From positions 4,512 to 68,511 of the forward strand of contig DAONJL010000010.1 in the NCBI GenBank assembly GCA_035405645.1: DNA of 64,000 bases, read 5' to 3'. The position numbers and the translations under genes were made by a program. Positions 48,976 to 58,776 of this stretch are shown here, piece after piece. A model generated the notes under the pieces. The model saw only the letters and a list, made by a program, of their open reading frames with translations. It was not told the DNA's origin and ran no database searches. Source of the stretch: DAONJL01 sp035405645 [NCBI: bacterium] (GTDB lineage: Bacteria > JAGOBX01 > DAONJL01). Numbering within the stretch: position 1 is the stretch's first letter; each line of letters opens with the position of its first letter.

Positions 48976-51229
48976 CTTCTTTTTCTCCCTTTATTATTTC
49001 ATATTTACAATCCTTATTTGGACATTTTATTTTTATCTTGTTTTTTTGTTTTATTTCTACTAAATATGAAGAACCACATTCTGGACATTGTTGTAATATT
49101 GGTGGATACCAACTGATAAAATTACATTTTGGATACTTTGAACAACCATAAAATTTTCTACCTTTTTTTGTTACTCTTGCTATTATTTCACCATCGCAAT
49201 CTTTATTTGGACAGGCTATTCCCATTCCTATTGGTGCGGTGTATTTGCATGTTGGATAATTCTCACATGCTAAAAATTTTACTCCTTTTGAATTTTTGAT
49301 TATTAATCGACCATTACATTTTGGACAATTCTTATCACTAAATTCGACCTCAACTATTTTTATTGTGCCATCTTCATCGCGTGTTATTGATTTGGTATTT
49401 CGACATTTTGGAAAATTTGAGCATGCTATATATTCACCATTTTTATTTAATTTTATCAGCATTTCACTACCGCATTTTTCACATTTTATTCCACTCTCTT
49501 TTGTTGTTGATTTTTTATATTCTTTCAATTTTACCATTACTTCATTAAGTTTTTTAATAAAATTTTGATAAAAATTATTCAATATTTTCTGCCAATCTGC
49601 ATCATCTTTTTCTATTTTATCTAATTCACTTTCCATATTCGCTGTAAATTTTACATCTACTATTTCTGGAAAATATTCTTTCATTAATTTATTTACTTCT
49701 ATTCCTAATAATGTTGGTTTAAAATATCTGTTCTCTTTTTCTACATAATACCTTTCCTGTATTGTTGAAACTATTGTTGCATAAGTTGATGGTCTGCCTA
49801 TCCCTTTTTCTTCTAATGTTTTCACTAATGTTGCTTCTGTATAGCGTGATGGTGGTTGTGTGAAATTTTGCTTTAAATATAATTCTTTTAATGCTAATTT
49901 CTCGCCTTCTTCTAATTTTGCTTTTATTATTATTCCCTCTTCTTTTTCTTCACTTACCTGTAACCTTAAATAACCATCAAATAAAACTTTCTGTCCATTT
50001 GCTATAAAAATATAATCACTATTATTTATTTTTATTTCTGTTACTTCTATTTCTGCTGGTGCCATCTGCGAAATTAAAAATTGTCTCCATATTAAATTGT
50101 ATAATTTATATTGTTCGCTCGTAAGATTCTCTTTTAACTTTGCTGGTTCTAATTCTATATTTGTTGGTCTTATTGCTTCGTGTGCATCCTGTATCTTTTT
50201 CTTGCTCTTTTTCTCTTTATCTCCACCTATATATTCTTTCCCATATTTTTTTTCTATATATTTTCTTGCCATTTCTTTCGCTTCTTCACTTATCCTTGTG
50301 CTGTCTGTTCGCATATATGTTATTAATCCTACTACTTCTTTCGTATTAATTGTTATTCCTTCATATAATTGCTGTGCTATCATCATTGTTTTCTTTGTTG
50401 AAAAACCTAATTGATTGTATGCTAATTGTTGTAATTTACTGGTTATTAATGGTTCTGGTGGATTTTTCTTTTGTTTCTTTTTATTTATTCCTTCTATTAT
50501 AAATTCGCCTTTTCTTAATATTTTCTCTATTTCTTTTGCTTCACTTTCATTTTCTATCTTTATCTTTTTTTCCTTATATTTCTGTAATTTTGCTTTTATT
50601 ATATTTGACTCTTTATCTAATAATTCTGCTTCTATTGTCCAGTACTCTTCTGGTTTAAATTTATTTATTTCTTCTTCGCGGTCACAGATTAATCGCAATG
50701 CCACTGATTGAACTCTGCCTGCACTTAATCCTTTTATTGAAATTGTTCGCCATAATAATGGACTTAATTTATATCCAACTATTCTATCAAGTATTCTTCG
50801 TGTAAATTGTGATTTTACTTTTTTTAAATCAATGTCGCGCGGATGCTCTAATGCTTTATTTACTGCATTTTTCGTTATTTCATTAAATTCTACTCGCTTT
50901 ATTTCTTTTTCTTTATCTTCTTTACTTAATATCTCTTTTAAATGATACGAAATTGCTTCGCCTTCTCTATCCGGGTCTGTGGCAAGTAATATTAAATTTG
51001 CTTTTTTTGATTTCTCTTTTAATACATTGACTCTGCTTTTGGATTTGGGCAATATTTTAAATATTGGCATTATTTTATCTTCACTTATTTTTATTCCAAA
51101 TTCTTTTGCTGGTAAATCCATTATATGCCCATAACTTGAATCTACTTCATAAGAACTATCTAAAAATTTTTTTAATGTCTTCACTTTTGTTGGTGATTCT
51201 ACTATCATTAATTTTTTTTCTGCTTTCAT
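48959..51229 (-). CDS. topA: DNA topoisomerase I with four C-terminal zinc ribbons
   Basis: A 756-residue type IA topoisomerase. The TOPRIM domain has ESPTK and TDPDREGEA (84-92). The active-site tyrosine is Y305 in GLITYMRTDS. TQPPSRYTEATLVK and GIGRPSTYA are standard. Four zinc ribbons follow (CEKC...CSNFPKC, CPKC...CENYPTC, CPNKDC...CSKYPKC, CPEC...CPNKDC). It relaxes negative supercoils. The dprA-topA order is widely conserved. Confidence 0.96.
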   Translation of the reverse strand: MKAEKKLMIVESPTKVKTLKKFLDSSYEVDSSYGHIMDLPAKEFGIKISEDKIMPIFKILPKSKSRVNVLKEKSKKANLILLATDPDREGEAISYHLKEILSKEDKEKEIKRVEFNEITKNAVNKALEHPRDIDLKKVKSQFTRRILDRIVGYKLSPLLWRTISIKGLSAGRVQSVALRLICDREEEINKFKPEEYWTIEAELLDKESNIIKAKLQKYKEKKIKIENESEAKEIEKILRKGEFIIEGINKKKQKKNPPEPLITSKLQQLAYNQLGFSTKKTMMIAQQLYEGITINTKEVVGLITYMRTDSTRISEEAKEMARKYIEKKYGKEYIGGDKEKKSKKKIQDAHEAIRPTNIELEPAKLKENLTSEQYKLYNLIWRQFLISQMAPAEIEVTEIKINNSDYIFIANGQKVLFDGYLRLQVSEEKEEGIIIKAKLEEGEKLALKELYLKQNFTQPPSRYTEATLVKTLEEKGIGRPSTYATIVSTIQERYYVEKENRYFKPTLLGIEVNKLMKEYFPEIVDVKFTANMESELDKIEKDDADWQKILNNFYQNFIKKLNEVMVKLKEYKKSTTKESGIKCEKCGSEMLIKLNKNGEYIACSNFPKCRNTKSITRDEDGTIKIVEVEFSDKNCPKCNGRLIIKNSKGVKFLACENYPTCKYTAPIGMGIACPNKDCDGEIIARVTKKGRKFYGCSKYPKCNFISWYPPILQQCPECGSSYLVEIKQKNKIKIKCPNKDCKYEIIKGEKEDEGIL

Positions 51230-51243
51230 CGCTTTCCTTTCCT

Positions 51244-52350
51244 TTATATACTTTGATAATAATTACCTGCTAATTTCCTTATTAATCCTTTCATCTCTAA
51301 TTTTAACAATATTATACTTATTTCATTTATACTTTTTTGTAAATAATTTACTATTTCTTCAACTGATTTTCGTTCTTCTAAAAATTTCATTAATTCTTCT
51401 TCTTCTTTATTTAATCTTATTTCACGCTCTTCTCTTTTTTGTTCTGCCTGTCTTTCGCATAAATATTCTCTTTTAAAATTTACATTATTAAAAATGTCAA
51501 TAATATTTTCAAATAAATATGCGCCTCTTTTTATTAATTCATTACAGCCTTTTCCATATTTTGATGTTATTTCATACGGTAATGCAAATACTTCTTTACC
51601 TTGTTCTAATGCAAAATATGCTGTTATTAATGCACCACTTTTTACTGCTGCCTGCATTACTATTGTGGCTAATGATAAACCACTTATTATTCGATTTCTA
51701 AATGGAAAATTTTTCGCACTTGCTTTGATATTTAATGGATATTCTGAAATTAACATTCCTTTTTCGGCTATCTCTTCGGCTAATCTTTTATTTTCTGGTG
51801 GGTATATACAATTCAAACCAGAACCTAATACTGCTATTGTTCTGCCTTTATTTTTTATCGCTGACCAATGTGCTATTGTATCTATTCCTCGTGCTAATCC
51901 ACTTACTATTGTTACTCTGCGTGCTGCTAATTCACTTACTATTTCTTCTGTTATTTTCTTTGAATAATTTATTGCAACTCGTGAACCTACTATTGCTATT
52001 GCATTATAATCTTCTTTCTTATATTCACCTTTGTAGTATAATACACACGGCGTATAATAGATATTAGCAAGCGAATCAGGAAATTCATCTGTCCCATATA
52101 ATAATAATTTTACTCTTTCTTTTTTTATTATTTTTTCTATCTCTTTTAAATATAAATCATTTCGAACATTTACTATATTTTTTGCTAATTCTTTTTTTAC
52201 TCCACCTTTTTCTGTCAATTCATCAATCGAAGCATTTACTATGTTTTTATAATTACCAAATACATCAACTAATTTTTTTAATGTTATTTGCCCTAAATTT
52301 TTTACCTGACTTAATTTTATTGCATAAATACCGTTTTCATTTATTTCCAT
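51244..52350 (-). CDS. dprA: DNA processing protein DprA
   Basis: A 368-residue protein from the ATG at 52350 (MEINENGIYAI); a TTG four codons upstream is a possible alternative. An N-terminal helix-hairpin-helix-like part precedes the Rossmann-like DprA core with IVGSRVAINYSKKI, VSGLARGIDTIAHW and LGSGLNCIYPPENK, then a C-terminal winged helix. DprA loads RecA onto incoming single-stranded DNA in natural transformation. comF lies in the same run and a PLD/HhH pair nearby. Confidence 0.93.
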   Translation of the reverse strand: MEINENGIYAIKLSQVKNLGQITLKKLVDVFGNYKNIVNASIDELTEKGGVKKELAKNIVNVRNDLYLKEIEKIIKKERVKLLLYGTDEFPDSLANIYYTPCVLYYKGEYKKEDYNAIAIVGSRVAINYSKKITEEIVSELAARRVTIVSGLARGIDTIAHWSAIKNKGRTIAVLGSGLNCIYPPENKRLAEEIAEKGMLISEYPLNIKASAKNFPFRNRIISGLSLATIVMQAAVKSGALITAYFALEQGKEVFALPYEITSKYGKGCNELIKRGAYLFENIIDIFNNVNFKREYLCERQAEQKREEREIRLNKEEEELMKFLEERKSVEEIVNYLQKSINEISIILLKLEMKGLIRKLAGNYYQSI

Positions 52351-52365
52351 TTGTTTTCTCAATTA

Positions 52366-53103
52366 TTAAATTATATCTATTGAACTCTTCTCTATCCATC
52401 CTATTTCTTTACCAAATACTTTTACTCGATAATAATCATATCGCTCTTCAATTATATCAACATCAAGTCCTTCATATAATTCTGTGTTCTTTAAAAAAGT
52501 TGGACCCGGTCCACTCATTACATCAACTTTCTCTTCTATTATTACTCCTTTTTTATTTATTATTTCATACTCGTATCTTAAATATAACCATATACCTAAT
52601 CCAATATTTATAAAAAATAAAATCACAGTAAAATAAATCAAAATTGTTTTAAATAATTGTGGTTCTAAAAATAATATAACACTTAATAAAATAAAAAATA
52701 ACAATGACGAACAAATAAATAAATAAGTAATAAAATTTAAAGAATAACTAATTAAATCAACTTCATAAGGTCTTTTATTTTTTATCCTCGTATTCAAATA
52801 TTTTATATTTTCAATAATATCTTTATCAGAAGGATTTAATCTATTTGCTCGATAATAAAATAATAATGCTTTCCCTATTTTACCTGAATTATTATAACAA
52901 TTTCCTATGTTATAAAAAACATCAGGATTTTTAAAACCACTTTCTATTATCTTATTATAAATTATCAAAGCAGAATCATACTCGCCATTTCTATAATATT
53001 TATTGCCTTCTTCAAAATATGCGATTATTTTTTCATCTGCTGAAATAATATTATTAACTAAAAAATAAAATATACAAATAATTAAAAAAATCTTTCTTTT
53101 CAT
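52366..53103 (-). CDS. BatE-like TPR and SH3 membrane protein
   Basis: A 245-residue protein: signal peptide (1-21), a small TPR domain (about 30-105, with ALIIYNKIIESGFKNPDVFY), two membrane helices (about 120-170) and a C-terminal SH3b-type domain with VMSGPGPTFL. This layout matches BatE of Bacteroides aerotolerance operons. It overlaps the BatD-like gene by 4 bases (ATGA) and precedes dprA. Confidence 0.8.
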   Translation of the reverse strand: MKRKIFLIICIFYFLVNNIISADEKIIAYFEEGNKYYRNGEYDSALIIYNKIIESGFKNPDVFYNIGNCYNNSGKIGKALLFYYRANRLNPSDKDIIENIKYLNTRIKNKRPYEVDLISYSLNFITYLFICSSLLFFILLSVILFLEPQLFKTILIYFTVILFFINIGLGIWLYLRYEYEIINKKGVIIEEKVDVMSGPGPTFLKNTELYEGLDVDIIEERYDYYRVKVFGKEIGWIEKSSIDII

Positions 53104-54866
53104 TTCTTTATGTATTTCTCCACTTCAACTATTGTTTTTTCTGCTTCTTCATAAATTTCATTATATTTATTTTCTGGTAATGATGATTGACTGAATCTAA
53201 TTAAATCACAATTCGCACATAAATTTATTATTTTATTTATTAGTTCTTCTGGCACTTCTCTTTCTTTTAATAAATCTTTTATTGTTTCTGTGGTTAATCC
53301 TAAATTTGAAATATTAAATTTATCGCCAAAATACTTAAATAATGCTGTTGATATTTCATAGGCAAATTTGTTATAATCTTTTTTTACTAAATTTTTCTTT
53401 GCACCTTTTAAGATTTTATTTGCTGTTTTTAATGCTTTACGACTTTTTATTGTTACGAATTTTTTCTCTTTTATTCTATTAATTATTTTTATTATCGAAC
53501 ATAATATAAATACTATTAAACCACTACTTTCTAATATTATAAAATTTTTTGATAATATTAAATATGAATAATTTTTTAATCTTTTCTTATCTTCTTTTAT
53601 ATATTTCAAACTCTCTTTGACCATTATACTTTCTTTACTTTCAAAAGGAGTTGTTATGGTTCCTGATGTTGTTGATATGATTTGTTGCGCAATTATATCT
53701 CTGTCACCTGGTAAAACATTAAATGAAAAAGTCTTACTAATTGCTCGCTCATAATTTTTTGTTTCTGGATTGAAAAATATATATTCAAAAGGTCCTAATT
53801 GGTATTCACCTTTTTTTGATGGAACTACAATATATTTCAATTCTTTTTCAAATGTTATCTTTGTGCCAACTATTTCTTTTTTCTCTGTTATTGATGGTTC
53901 ATATAAATTAAACCAATCATTATTTCTAACAACAGGAAGTTTTATACCTTTTACATTACCTTCACCATATAGTTTTACTAATGCTATTATTGACTCACCG
54001 ACTTTTACTTCTTTTTTATAATTTTTTACTTCAAGTGAAATTTTTATTTTTCCAATCGAACCACTGAAATCTTTTGGCTGACCTTGTTCTGGTAATGATT
54101 TTACTATTATTTTAAATTTCTCATTTGCTCGTAATATATTTGTTGATAAAGGTCTAAAAAACCCATCACCTATTATTGTTCTCACTACTGGCTCTTCTAT
54201 TATATATTCGCCTGATTTTACTGGAAATAATGCAAATTTTAATATATTTTGAACATTATATTTTACGCCATTGTATTCTGTGGTTGTTATTTCTCTGTCA
54301 TTATTTGTTTGAATTAAATTCTCTTTAATAAAATTATTAAAATCTGAAACTTTAATTAATTCTAAATTATCAATTCCTCTACGATAAAATAATTTTATTG
54401 TATATATTAACATCTCATCTACAAAACATTCTGTCTTTGATATTTCTGCTTTTATAAAAAAATCTTCTATTTTTACTGCTTCTTTTATTACTGTGATCCT
54501 GTGTGATTGTGATTGATATTTTTGATTATCTATTATTAAATATGCTGGCTGAATTGTAAATTCGCCTATTTCTTCTGGTATTAAAACAAATGTATATGTT
54601 CGTTCATAAGAACGTGTCATTCGACCATTTATTATTGATATTGATGACATTGTTGATGGTCCTGATTGCTGGATTAATCTAAATCCTTTAAAATCAGGCC
54701 TTACTAATTGTGCATTACCTATTTCATCTCCTGCTCTTATTTTTATTGTATAAATTAATTGTTCTGATAAACCTAATTTTGTCCTGTTCACTTCACTGAT
54801 AAAATCAAGTGCATATAAATAACTATATAAACAAATAAATAAAATAAAAATTTTTTTGTTCATCAT
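53100..54866 (-). CDS. batD: BatD-family protein
   Basis: A 588-residue envelope protein: signal peptide (1-19), several Ig-like beta domains with the BatD patterns LSEQLIYTIKI, SITEKKEIVGTKITFEKELKY and GPFEY, one membrane helix near residue 445 and a helical cytoplasmic tail. BatD proteins bind the von Willebrand proteins BatA and BatB in the periplasm. It lies in batC-batD-batE order, 28 bases after the TPR gene. Confidence 0.88.
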   Translation of the reverse strand: MMNKKIFILFICLYSYLYALDFISEVNRTKLGLSEQLIYTIKIRAGDEIGNAQLVRPDFKGFRLIQQSGPSTMSSISIINGRMTRSYERTYTFVLIPEEIGEFTIQPAYLIIDNQKYQSQSHRITVIKEAVKIEDFFIKAEISKTECFVDEMLIYTIKLFYRRGIDNLELIKVSDFNNFIKENLIQTNNDREITTTEYNGVKYNVQNILKFALFPVKSGEYIIEEPVVRTIIGDGFFRPLSTNILRANEKFKIIVKSLPEQGQPKDFSGSIGKIKISLEVKNYKKEVKVGESIIALVKLYGEGNVKGIKLPVVRNNDWFNLYEPSITEKKEIVGTKITFEKELKYIVVPSKKGEYQLGPFEYIFFNPETKNYERAISKTFSFNVLPGDRDIIAQQIISTTSGTITTPFESKESIMVKESLKYIKEDKKRLKNYSYLILSKNFIILESSGLIVFILCSIIKIINRIKEKKFVTIKSRKALKTANKILKGAKKNLVKKDYNKFAYEISTALFKYFGDKFNISNLGLTTETIKDLLKEREVPEELINKIINLCANCDLIRFSQSSLPENKYNEIYEEAEKTIVEVEKYIKK

Positions 54867-54894
54867 AATAAGTAATACAAAAATTTATTTCGTG

Positions 54895-55581
54895 TTACCA
54901 ATCTTTTTCTATTTCATCTAAATTCATCTTCTGTTGTCTCATTGCATTTTTTAATGCTTCTTTCTCTTGTTCACTATAATTCTCTAAAAATCGCTCTATC
55001 TCTTTTTTTTGCTTTTCTTTATCCTTTTCTTTTTCAGCCTGTTTTGATTGTGCCTGTTGCTGCTCTTTTTTTTCTTTGCCTTTTCCACTCTCTTCTTTTT
55101 TATCTTTTTTTTCGCCTTTTTGTGCTTTCTGCTCATCGGTTAACTGCTTTTTGTCTGCTTCTGTTTTTAACTTCTTTACATATTCTAAATTATATTTTGC
55201 ATCTTTATCATCAGGATTTATATTCAAAGCATTTATATAATTATTTATTGCTTCTTCAAAATTTCCTGATTTAAAATATGCATTACCTAAATTATAATAT
55301 GTCTTTGCAAGTAAATCTTTATCTTCTGTATTAAATAAAACATTTTGATACATCTCTATTGCATCGCTATATTTTTCTGTCTTGTAATAACTATTGCCTG
55401 TGTTATAATATATTTCTCCTCTATCTTTTTTTTCTTTTAATGCTTTTTTATACTGTGATAATGCTTTATTATATTCGCCCTTCTTGAAATATTTATTCCC
55501 TTTGTCTATTAAACTTTTTACACTCGAAAAAAAATTTACAAAAAATAAAAAAACAGAAAATATAATTATTATTCGTTTCAT
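54895..55581 (-). CDS. BatC-like TPR protein
   Basis: A 228-residue periplasmic protein: signal peptide (1-19), about three TPR units (23-145, for example AKTYYNLGNAYFKSGNFEEA), then a K/E/Q-rich low-complexity stretch (150-200) and a C-terminal helix ending MNLDEIEKDW. The same layout (TPR plus charged tail) occurs in BatC. It is 7 bases from batB and acts with the Bat proteins as a scaffold. Confidence 0.82.
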   Translation of the reverse strand: MKRIIIIFSVFLFFVNFFSSVKSLIDKGNKYFKKGEYNKALSQYKKALKEKKDRGEIYYNTGNSYYKTEKYSDAIEMYQNVLFNTEDKDLLAKTYYNLGNAYFKSGNFEEAINNYINALNINPDDKDAKYNLEYVKKLKTEADKKQLTDEQKAQKGEKKDKKEESGKGKEKKEQQQAQSKQAEKEKDKEKQKKEIERFLENYSEQEKEALKNAMRQQKMNLDEIEKDW

Positions 55582-55588
55582 AAATCTA

Positions 55589-56620
55589 TTATTTTTCTAT
55601 AAATTTATTATATTTTTGTGAAGCAAATAATTTTATCGGTAAAAATGTTTCGATTATTAAAAATAAAACTGTAAAAATTAAAAAATACTGGTAAATATCA
55701 TTATGTCTAATATTTTGTTTTGATTCAAGTATTTTTTTATCCATATTTTCTATCTGTGAATAAATCTTCTTAATTTCAAATTCATCTGGCGTAGCATTAT
55801 AAAATGAACCATTTGTTTCAAGCGCAATTTTTTGTAATAATAAAATATCAAGTTTCGTCAATACCTGATTACCTGCTTTGTCTTCTTTATATTTTACTAT
55901 ATTGCCCTGTGCATCACGAATAGGAATTGGCACTCCATAACTTCCACCTATTCCTATACAATGAATTATTATACCATTTTTTTTCGCTTCTTCTATTGCC
56001 TCTAATACTGCCTGTTCGTGGTCTTCGCCATCTGTTATTAAAATTAATGTTTTATGTTTTGTCTGTTTATTATTAAATGCTTTAATAGCAGTAAAAATAG
56101 CAGAAGCAATAGAAGTGCCTGGTCTGGAAATCATATCAAAATCAATTGTATCAACAAACATTTTAGCAGCATTATAATCGTGTGTCAATGGACATAATAA
56201 ATGCGCTGAACCTGAAAATATTACTATACCAATTCTATCGCCTTTTAAATTATTTATTAAACTCTTTATTTCACTTTTTGCTTTTAATAATCTGTTTGGC
56301 TTTATATCTTCTGCTCGCATTGATTCTGATACATCAAGTGCTACTATTACATCTATTCCTTTTTGTTGGATTCTTTCAACCATTGCGCCATATTGTGGTC
56401 TTAATAATGAAATAATTAAAAAGAATAATGCAAAATAATATAATATCCATTTTATATGATATATTTTTTCATTTTCATAAAGTAAATTTTCTTTTATCAG
56501 ATTTATCTCACCAAATTTTTTTAATTTATAATTTTTATACTTGATATAAATAAATTCTCCAATAATAAAAATCGGTATAATAAAAAAATAAAACCAATAA
56601 TTTATATTTTCAAATATCAT
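55589..56620 (-). CDS. batB: BatB-type von Willebrand factor A membrane protein
   Basis: A 343-residue protein with two N-terminal membrane helices, a VWA domain (about 85-300) and a C-terminal helix. The metal-site MIDAS motif is complete: VALDVSESM (D-x-S-x-S), a threonine in CPLTHD and ITDGEDHE. VWA Bat proteins are thought to form a stress-tolerance complex with MoxR. It follows batA by 2 bases. Confidence 0.9.
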   Translation of the reverse strand: MIFENINYWFYFFIIPIFIIGEFIYIKYKNYKLKKFGEINLIKENLLYENEKIYHIKWILYYFALFFLIISLLRPQYGAMVERIQQKGIDVIVALDVSESMRAEDIKPNRLLKAKSEIKSLINNLKGDRIGIVIFSGSAHLLCPLTHDYNAAKMFVDTIDFDMISRPGTSIASAIFTAIKAFNNKQTKHKTLILITDGEDHEQAVLEAIEEAKKNGIIIHCIGIGGSYGVPIPIRDAQGNIVKYKEDKAGNQVLTKLDILLLQKIALETNGSFYNATPDEFEIKKIYSQIENMDKKILESKQNIRHNDIYQYFLIFTVLFLIIETFLPIKLFASQKYNKFIEK

Positions 56621-56622
56621 AA

Positions 56623-57678
56623 TTATGGTAAAGAAGAAAAAATTGTTTTGTTTAATAAAAATTCAAAAATAATTAATGCAAATGCTATATATAAAAAGTA
56701 AATAAATAATTCTGTATAATTCATATATTTCTTTACTTTTACTTTTGTTTTCTCCAATTTATTTATATCATCATAAACATTTTTTAATTCATTTTTATAT
56801 TCTGCTTTATAAAATTTTCCACCTGTTTCGGCTGCAATATATTTTAATGTTTCAAAATCAAATTCACTATTTATTTGCTGATATATTAATTGCCCTGTTT
56901 GTGGATGTGGTATTAATGCAGGTGCTAATTCAAGTCTGCCTATACCTATTGTATATATTTTTATGCCTAATGTTTTTGCTAATGATACTGCTTGTGATAT
57001 TGGTATATCATCAACTGTTTGTTTACCATCTGTTAATAATATTATTATCTGTGTTTTTGACATTTTACTTTTTAATCTATTTAATGAACTTATTATTGCC
57101 ATACTGATATTTGTTGCTGGACCTGCCATTCCTGGCTTTATATTTTCTATTATCAAATCATATATTTGATAATCAGTTGTTAATGGACATTGTGTATATG
57201 CATATTGACCAAACACTACCATACCTATTCTATCGCCTTCGCGTTTCTTAATAAATTCTTTTATTACTTCTTTCGTTATATCAACTCTTGTTTTTTTATT
57301 CTTTAAATCCATATCAAGCGCTGTCATACTCATTGATGTATCAATTGCAAGAATAATATCAATGCCATAACTTGTTATTTCTATTTCTTTTCTACCTGCC
57401 TGTGGTCTTGCTAATGCTATTATTAATACTATTATTATTAAAAGCCGTAAGAATACTATATTTTTTTTCAACCATACTCTTAATGTTGGTTTCGCTCCTT
57501 CAAATAATTTTATGTTTGAATATACAATAGCACCTTCCATTAAATTTTTCTTTCGCACATAAAAAAAATAATACAAGATAATTATTACTGGTATAAGTAA
57601 AAGATAATACGGTGCTGCAAAATATATTTCATCAAATTTAAAATAATTATACAGTTGTTTGTTTAATAAAAATTTCAT
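56623..57678 (-). CDS. batA: BatA-type von Willebrand factor A membrane protein
   Basis: A 351-residue paralogue of the next gene, with two N-terminal membrane helices, a VWA domain and a C-terminal helix. The MIDAS motif is LAIDTSMSM, TQCPLTTDY and LTDGKQTV. ARPQAGRKEIEI before the VWA domain is typical of BatA. Its start overlaps the upstream lipoprotein gene by 32 bases, so the two are translated together. Confidence 0.9.
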   Translation of the reverse strand: MKFLLNKQLYNYFKFDEIYFAAPYYLLLIPVIIILYYFFYVRKKNLMEGAIVYSNIKLFEGAKPTLRVWLKKNIVFLRLLIIIVLIIALARPQAGRKEIEITSYGIDIILAIDTSMSMTALDMDLKNKKTRVDITKEVIKEFIKKREGDRIGMVVFGQYAYTQCPLTTDYQIYDLIIENIKPGMAGPATNISMAIISSLNRLKSKMSKTQIIILLTDGKQTVDDIPISQAVSLAKTLGIKIYTIGIGRLELAPALIPHPQTGQLIYQQINSEFDFETLKYIAAETGGKFYKAEYKNELKNVYDDINKLEKTKVKVKKYMNYTELFIYFLYIAFALIIFEFLLNKTIFSSLP

Positions 57679-58603
57679 TTTTTATCTCTTCTATTAAATT
57701 TTCTGTTGTCTTTGTTATTTCATCTATTTCTTGATGTGTTGGTTTGTATTTAGCAAATTTTATCATATCTGTATTATATAAATATTCTTTAATTTCATTC
57801 ATATAATTTATTTTTCGCTTTCGTAAATAATCAAGTAATTCTTCTTTTGTCATATCAAGTGCATTTACATTATATATTTTGCCAATATATTCTCTTAATA
57901 TTTCTGTTATTTCAAAACAATATTCTTTTACTTTTTCCTGTGTTACTAAATCTTTTTCATATAATCTTTTTAATCTTATCTTTGCCCATTCATAAGGTGT
58001 ATATTTCTTTTCTTCTATTTGTATTTGCGCTGATTTATATTTTTTATAATATTTATAACCACCAATTATAATTCCTGAAATTATTATTATGATTATTAAA
58101 TTTAGTAAATAATTTGTTTTTATTTCTACTACATTTTTTATATCTCTTATATCCTGTGATAAATCTGGATTTGTGCTGTAAAATCTTATATATAATCTTT
58201 TTGTATCTATTTCTTTTGTCTCATTATTTGCTATATATCTTATTCTTATTGATGGTATTATAAATGTTGTATCTTCATAACTTGTTAAATAATATATTAT
58301 TTTTTTTTCTTTGTAATTTGCATCAACTTCTTTTTCTTCTATATTATAATTTTTTATTGTGAAATTGTATAAATAATTACTTATATCTGGAATTTCAACT
58401 TTTATATTTTTTAAATATTTTATTTCTAAATGATATTGTACAATATCACCAATTAATGGTTTGGTTTTTGAAAAATAATTTTTTATTTCAATTGGCGATA
58501 CTATTTTTCCATCATCTTTTTTATCACTGCAATTAAACAACATAAAATAAAACAATATTAAATAAATTATATTTTTGAAAATTGGATTTTTTAATAATTT
58601 CAT
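57647..58603 (-). CDS. Bat-operon membrane protein with extracytoplasmic beta domain
   Basis: A 318-residue protein: hydrophobic N-terminus ending FMLFNCSDKK (possible but non-canonical lipobox), an extracytoplasmic beta-rich part, one membrane helix (about 165-185) and a helical cytoplasmic part with YTPYEWAKIRLKRLYE. It resembles the DUF4381/BatD-type proteins often found in Bat operons. It is the first gene of this operon, and no moxR or DUF58 gene precedes it. No Shine-Dalgarno is visible before its ATG. Confidence 0.7.
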   Translation of the reverse strand: MKLLKNPIFKNIIYLILFYFMLFNCSDKKDDGKIVSPIEIKNYFSKTKPLIGDIVQYHLEIKYLKNIKVEIPDISNYLYNFTIKNYNIEEKEVDANYKEKKIIYYLTSYEDTTFIIPSIRIRYIANNETKEIDTKRLYIRFYSTNPDLSQDIRDIKNVVEIKTNYLLNLIIIIIISGIIIGGYKYYKKYKSAQIQIEEKKYTPYEWAKIRLKRLYEKDLVTQEKVKEYCFEITEILREYIGKIYNVNALDMTKEELLDYLRKRKINYMNEIKEYLYNTDMIKFAKYKPTHQEIDEITKTTENLIEEIKNEIFIKQTTV

Positions 58604-58614
58604 TTGAAGTATAT

Positions 58615-58643
58615 TAAATATAATTATAAATTGAATTTGTCAA
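58615..58643 (-). promoter_or_regulatory. Promoter of the Bat operon, very short leader
   Basis: The minus strand has TTGACA (58638-58643), a 17-base spacer and TATTTA (58615-58620). Eleven bases separate the -10 box from the ATG at 58603, leaving a leader of only a few bases without a ribosome site. Confidence 0.6.
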
Positions 58644-58711
58644 TAGTTTCATTTATTTTTTAAGATATTTATTTATTGATGAATATTATCAAAAATTTTT
58701 TTCTGATTGTC

Positions 58712-58740
58712 TTGACAATTAGTTGATTTTGCAATATAAT
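58712..58740 (+). promoter_or_regulatory. Consensus promoter of the PLD gene pair
   Basis: TTGACA (58712-58717), a 17-base spacer and TATAAT (58735-58740), a perfect sigma70-type consensus. The next gene has AAAGGAG at 58762-58768 before its ATG at 58777. Confidence 0.85.
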
Positions 58741-58776
58741 GTAATGGAAAAAAATATTTATAAAGGAGAAATTAAA

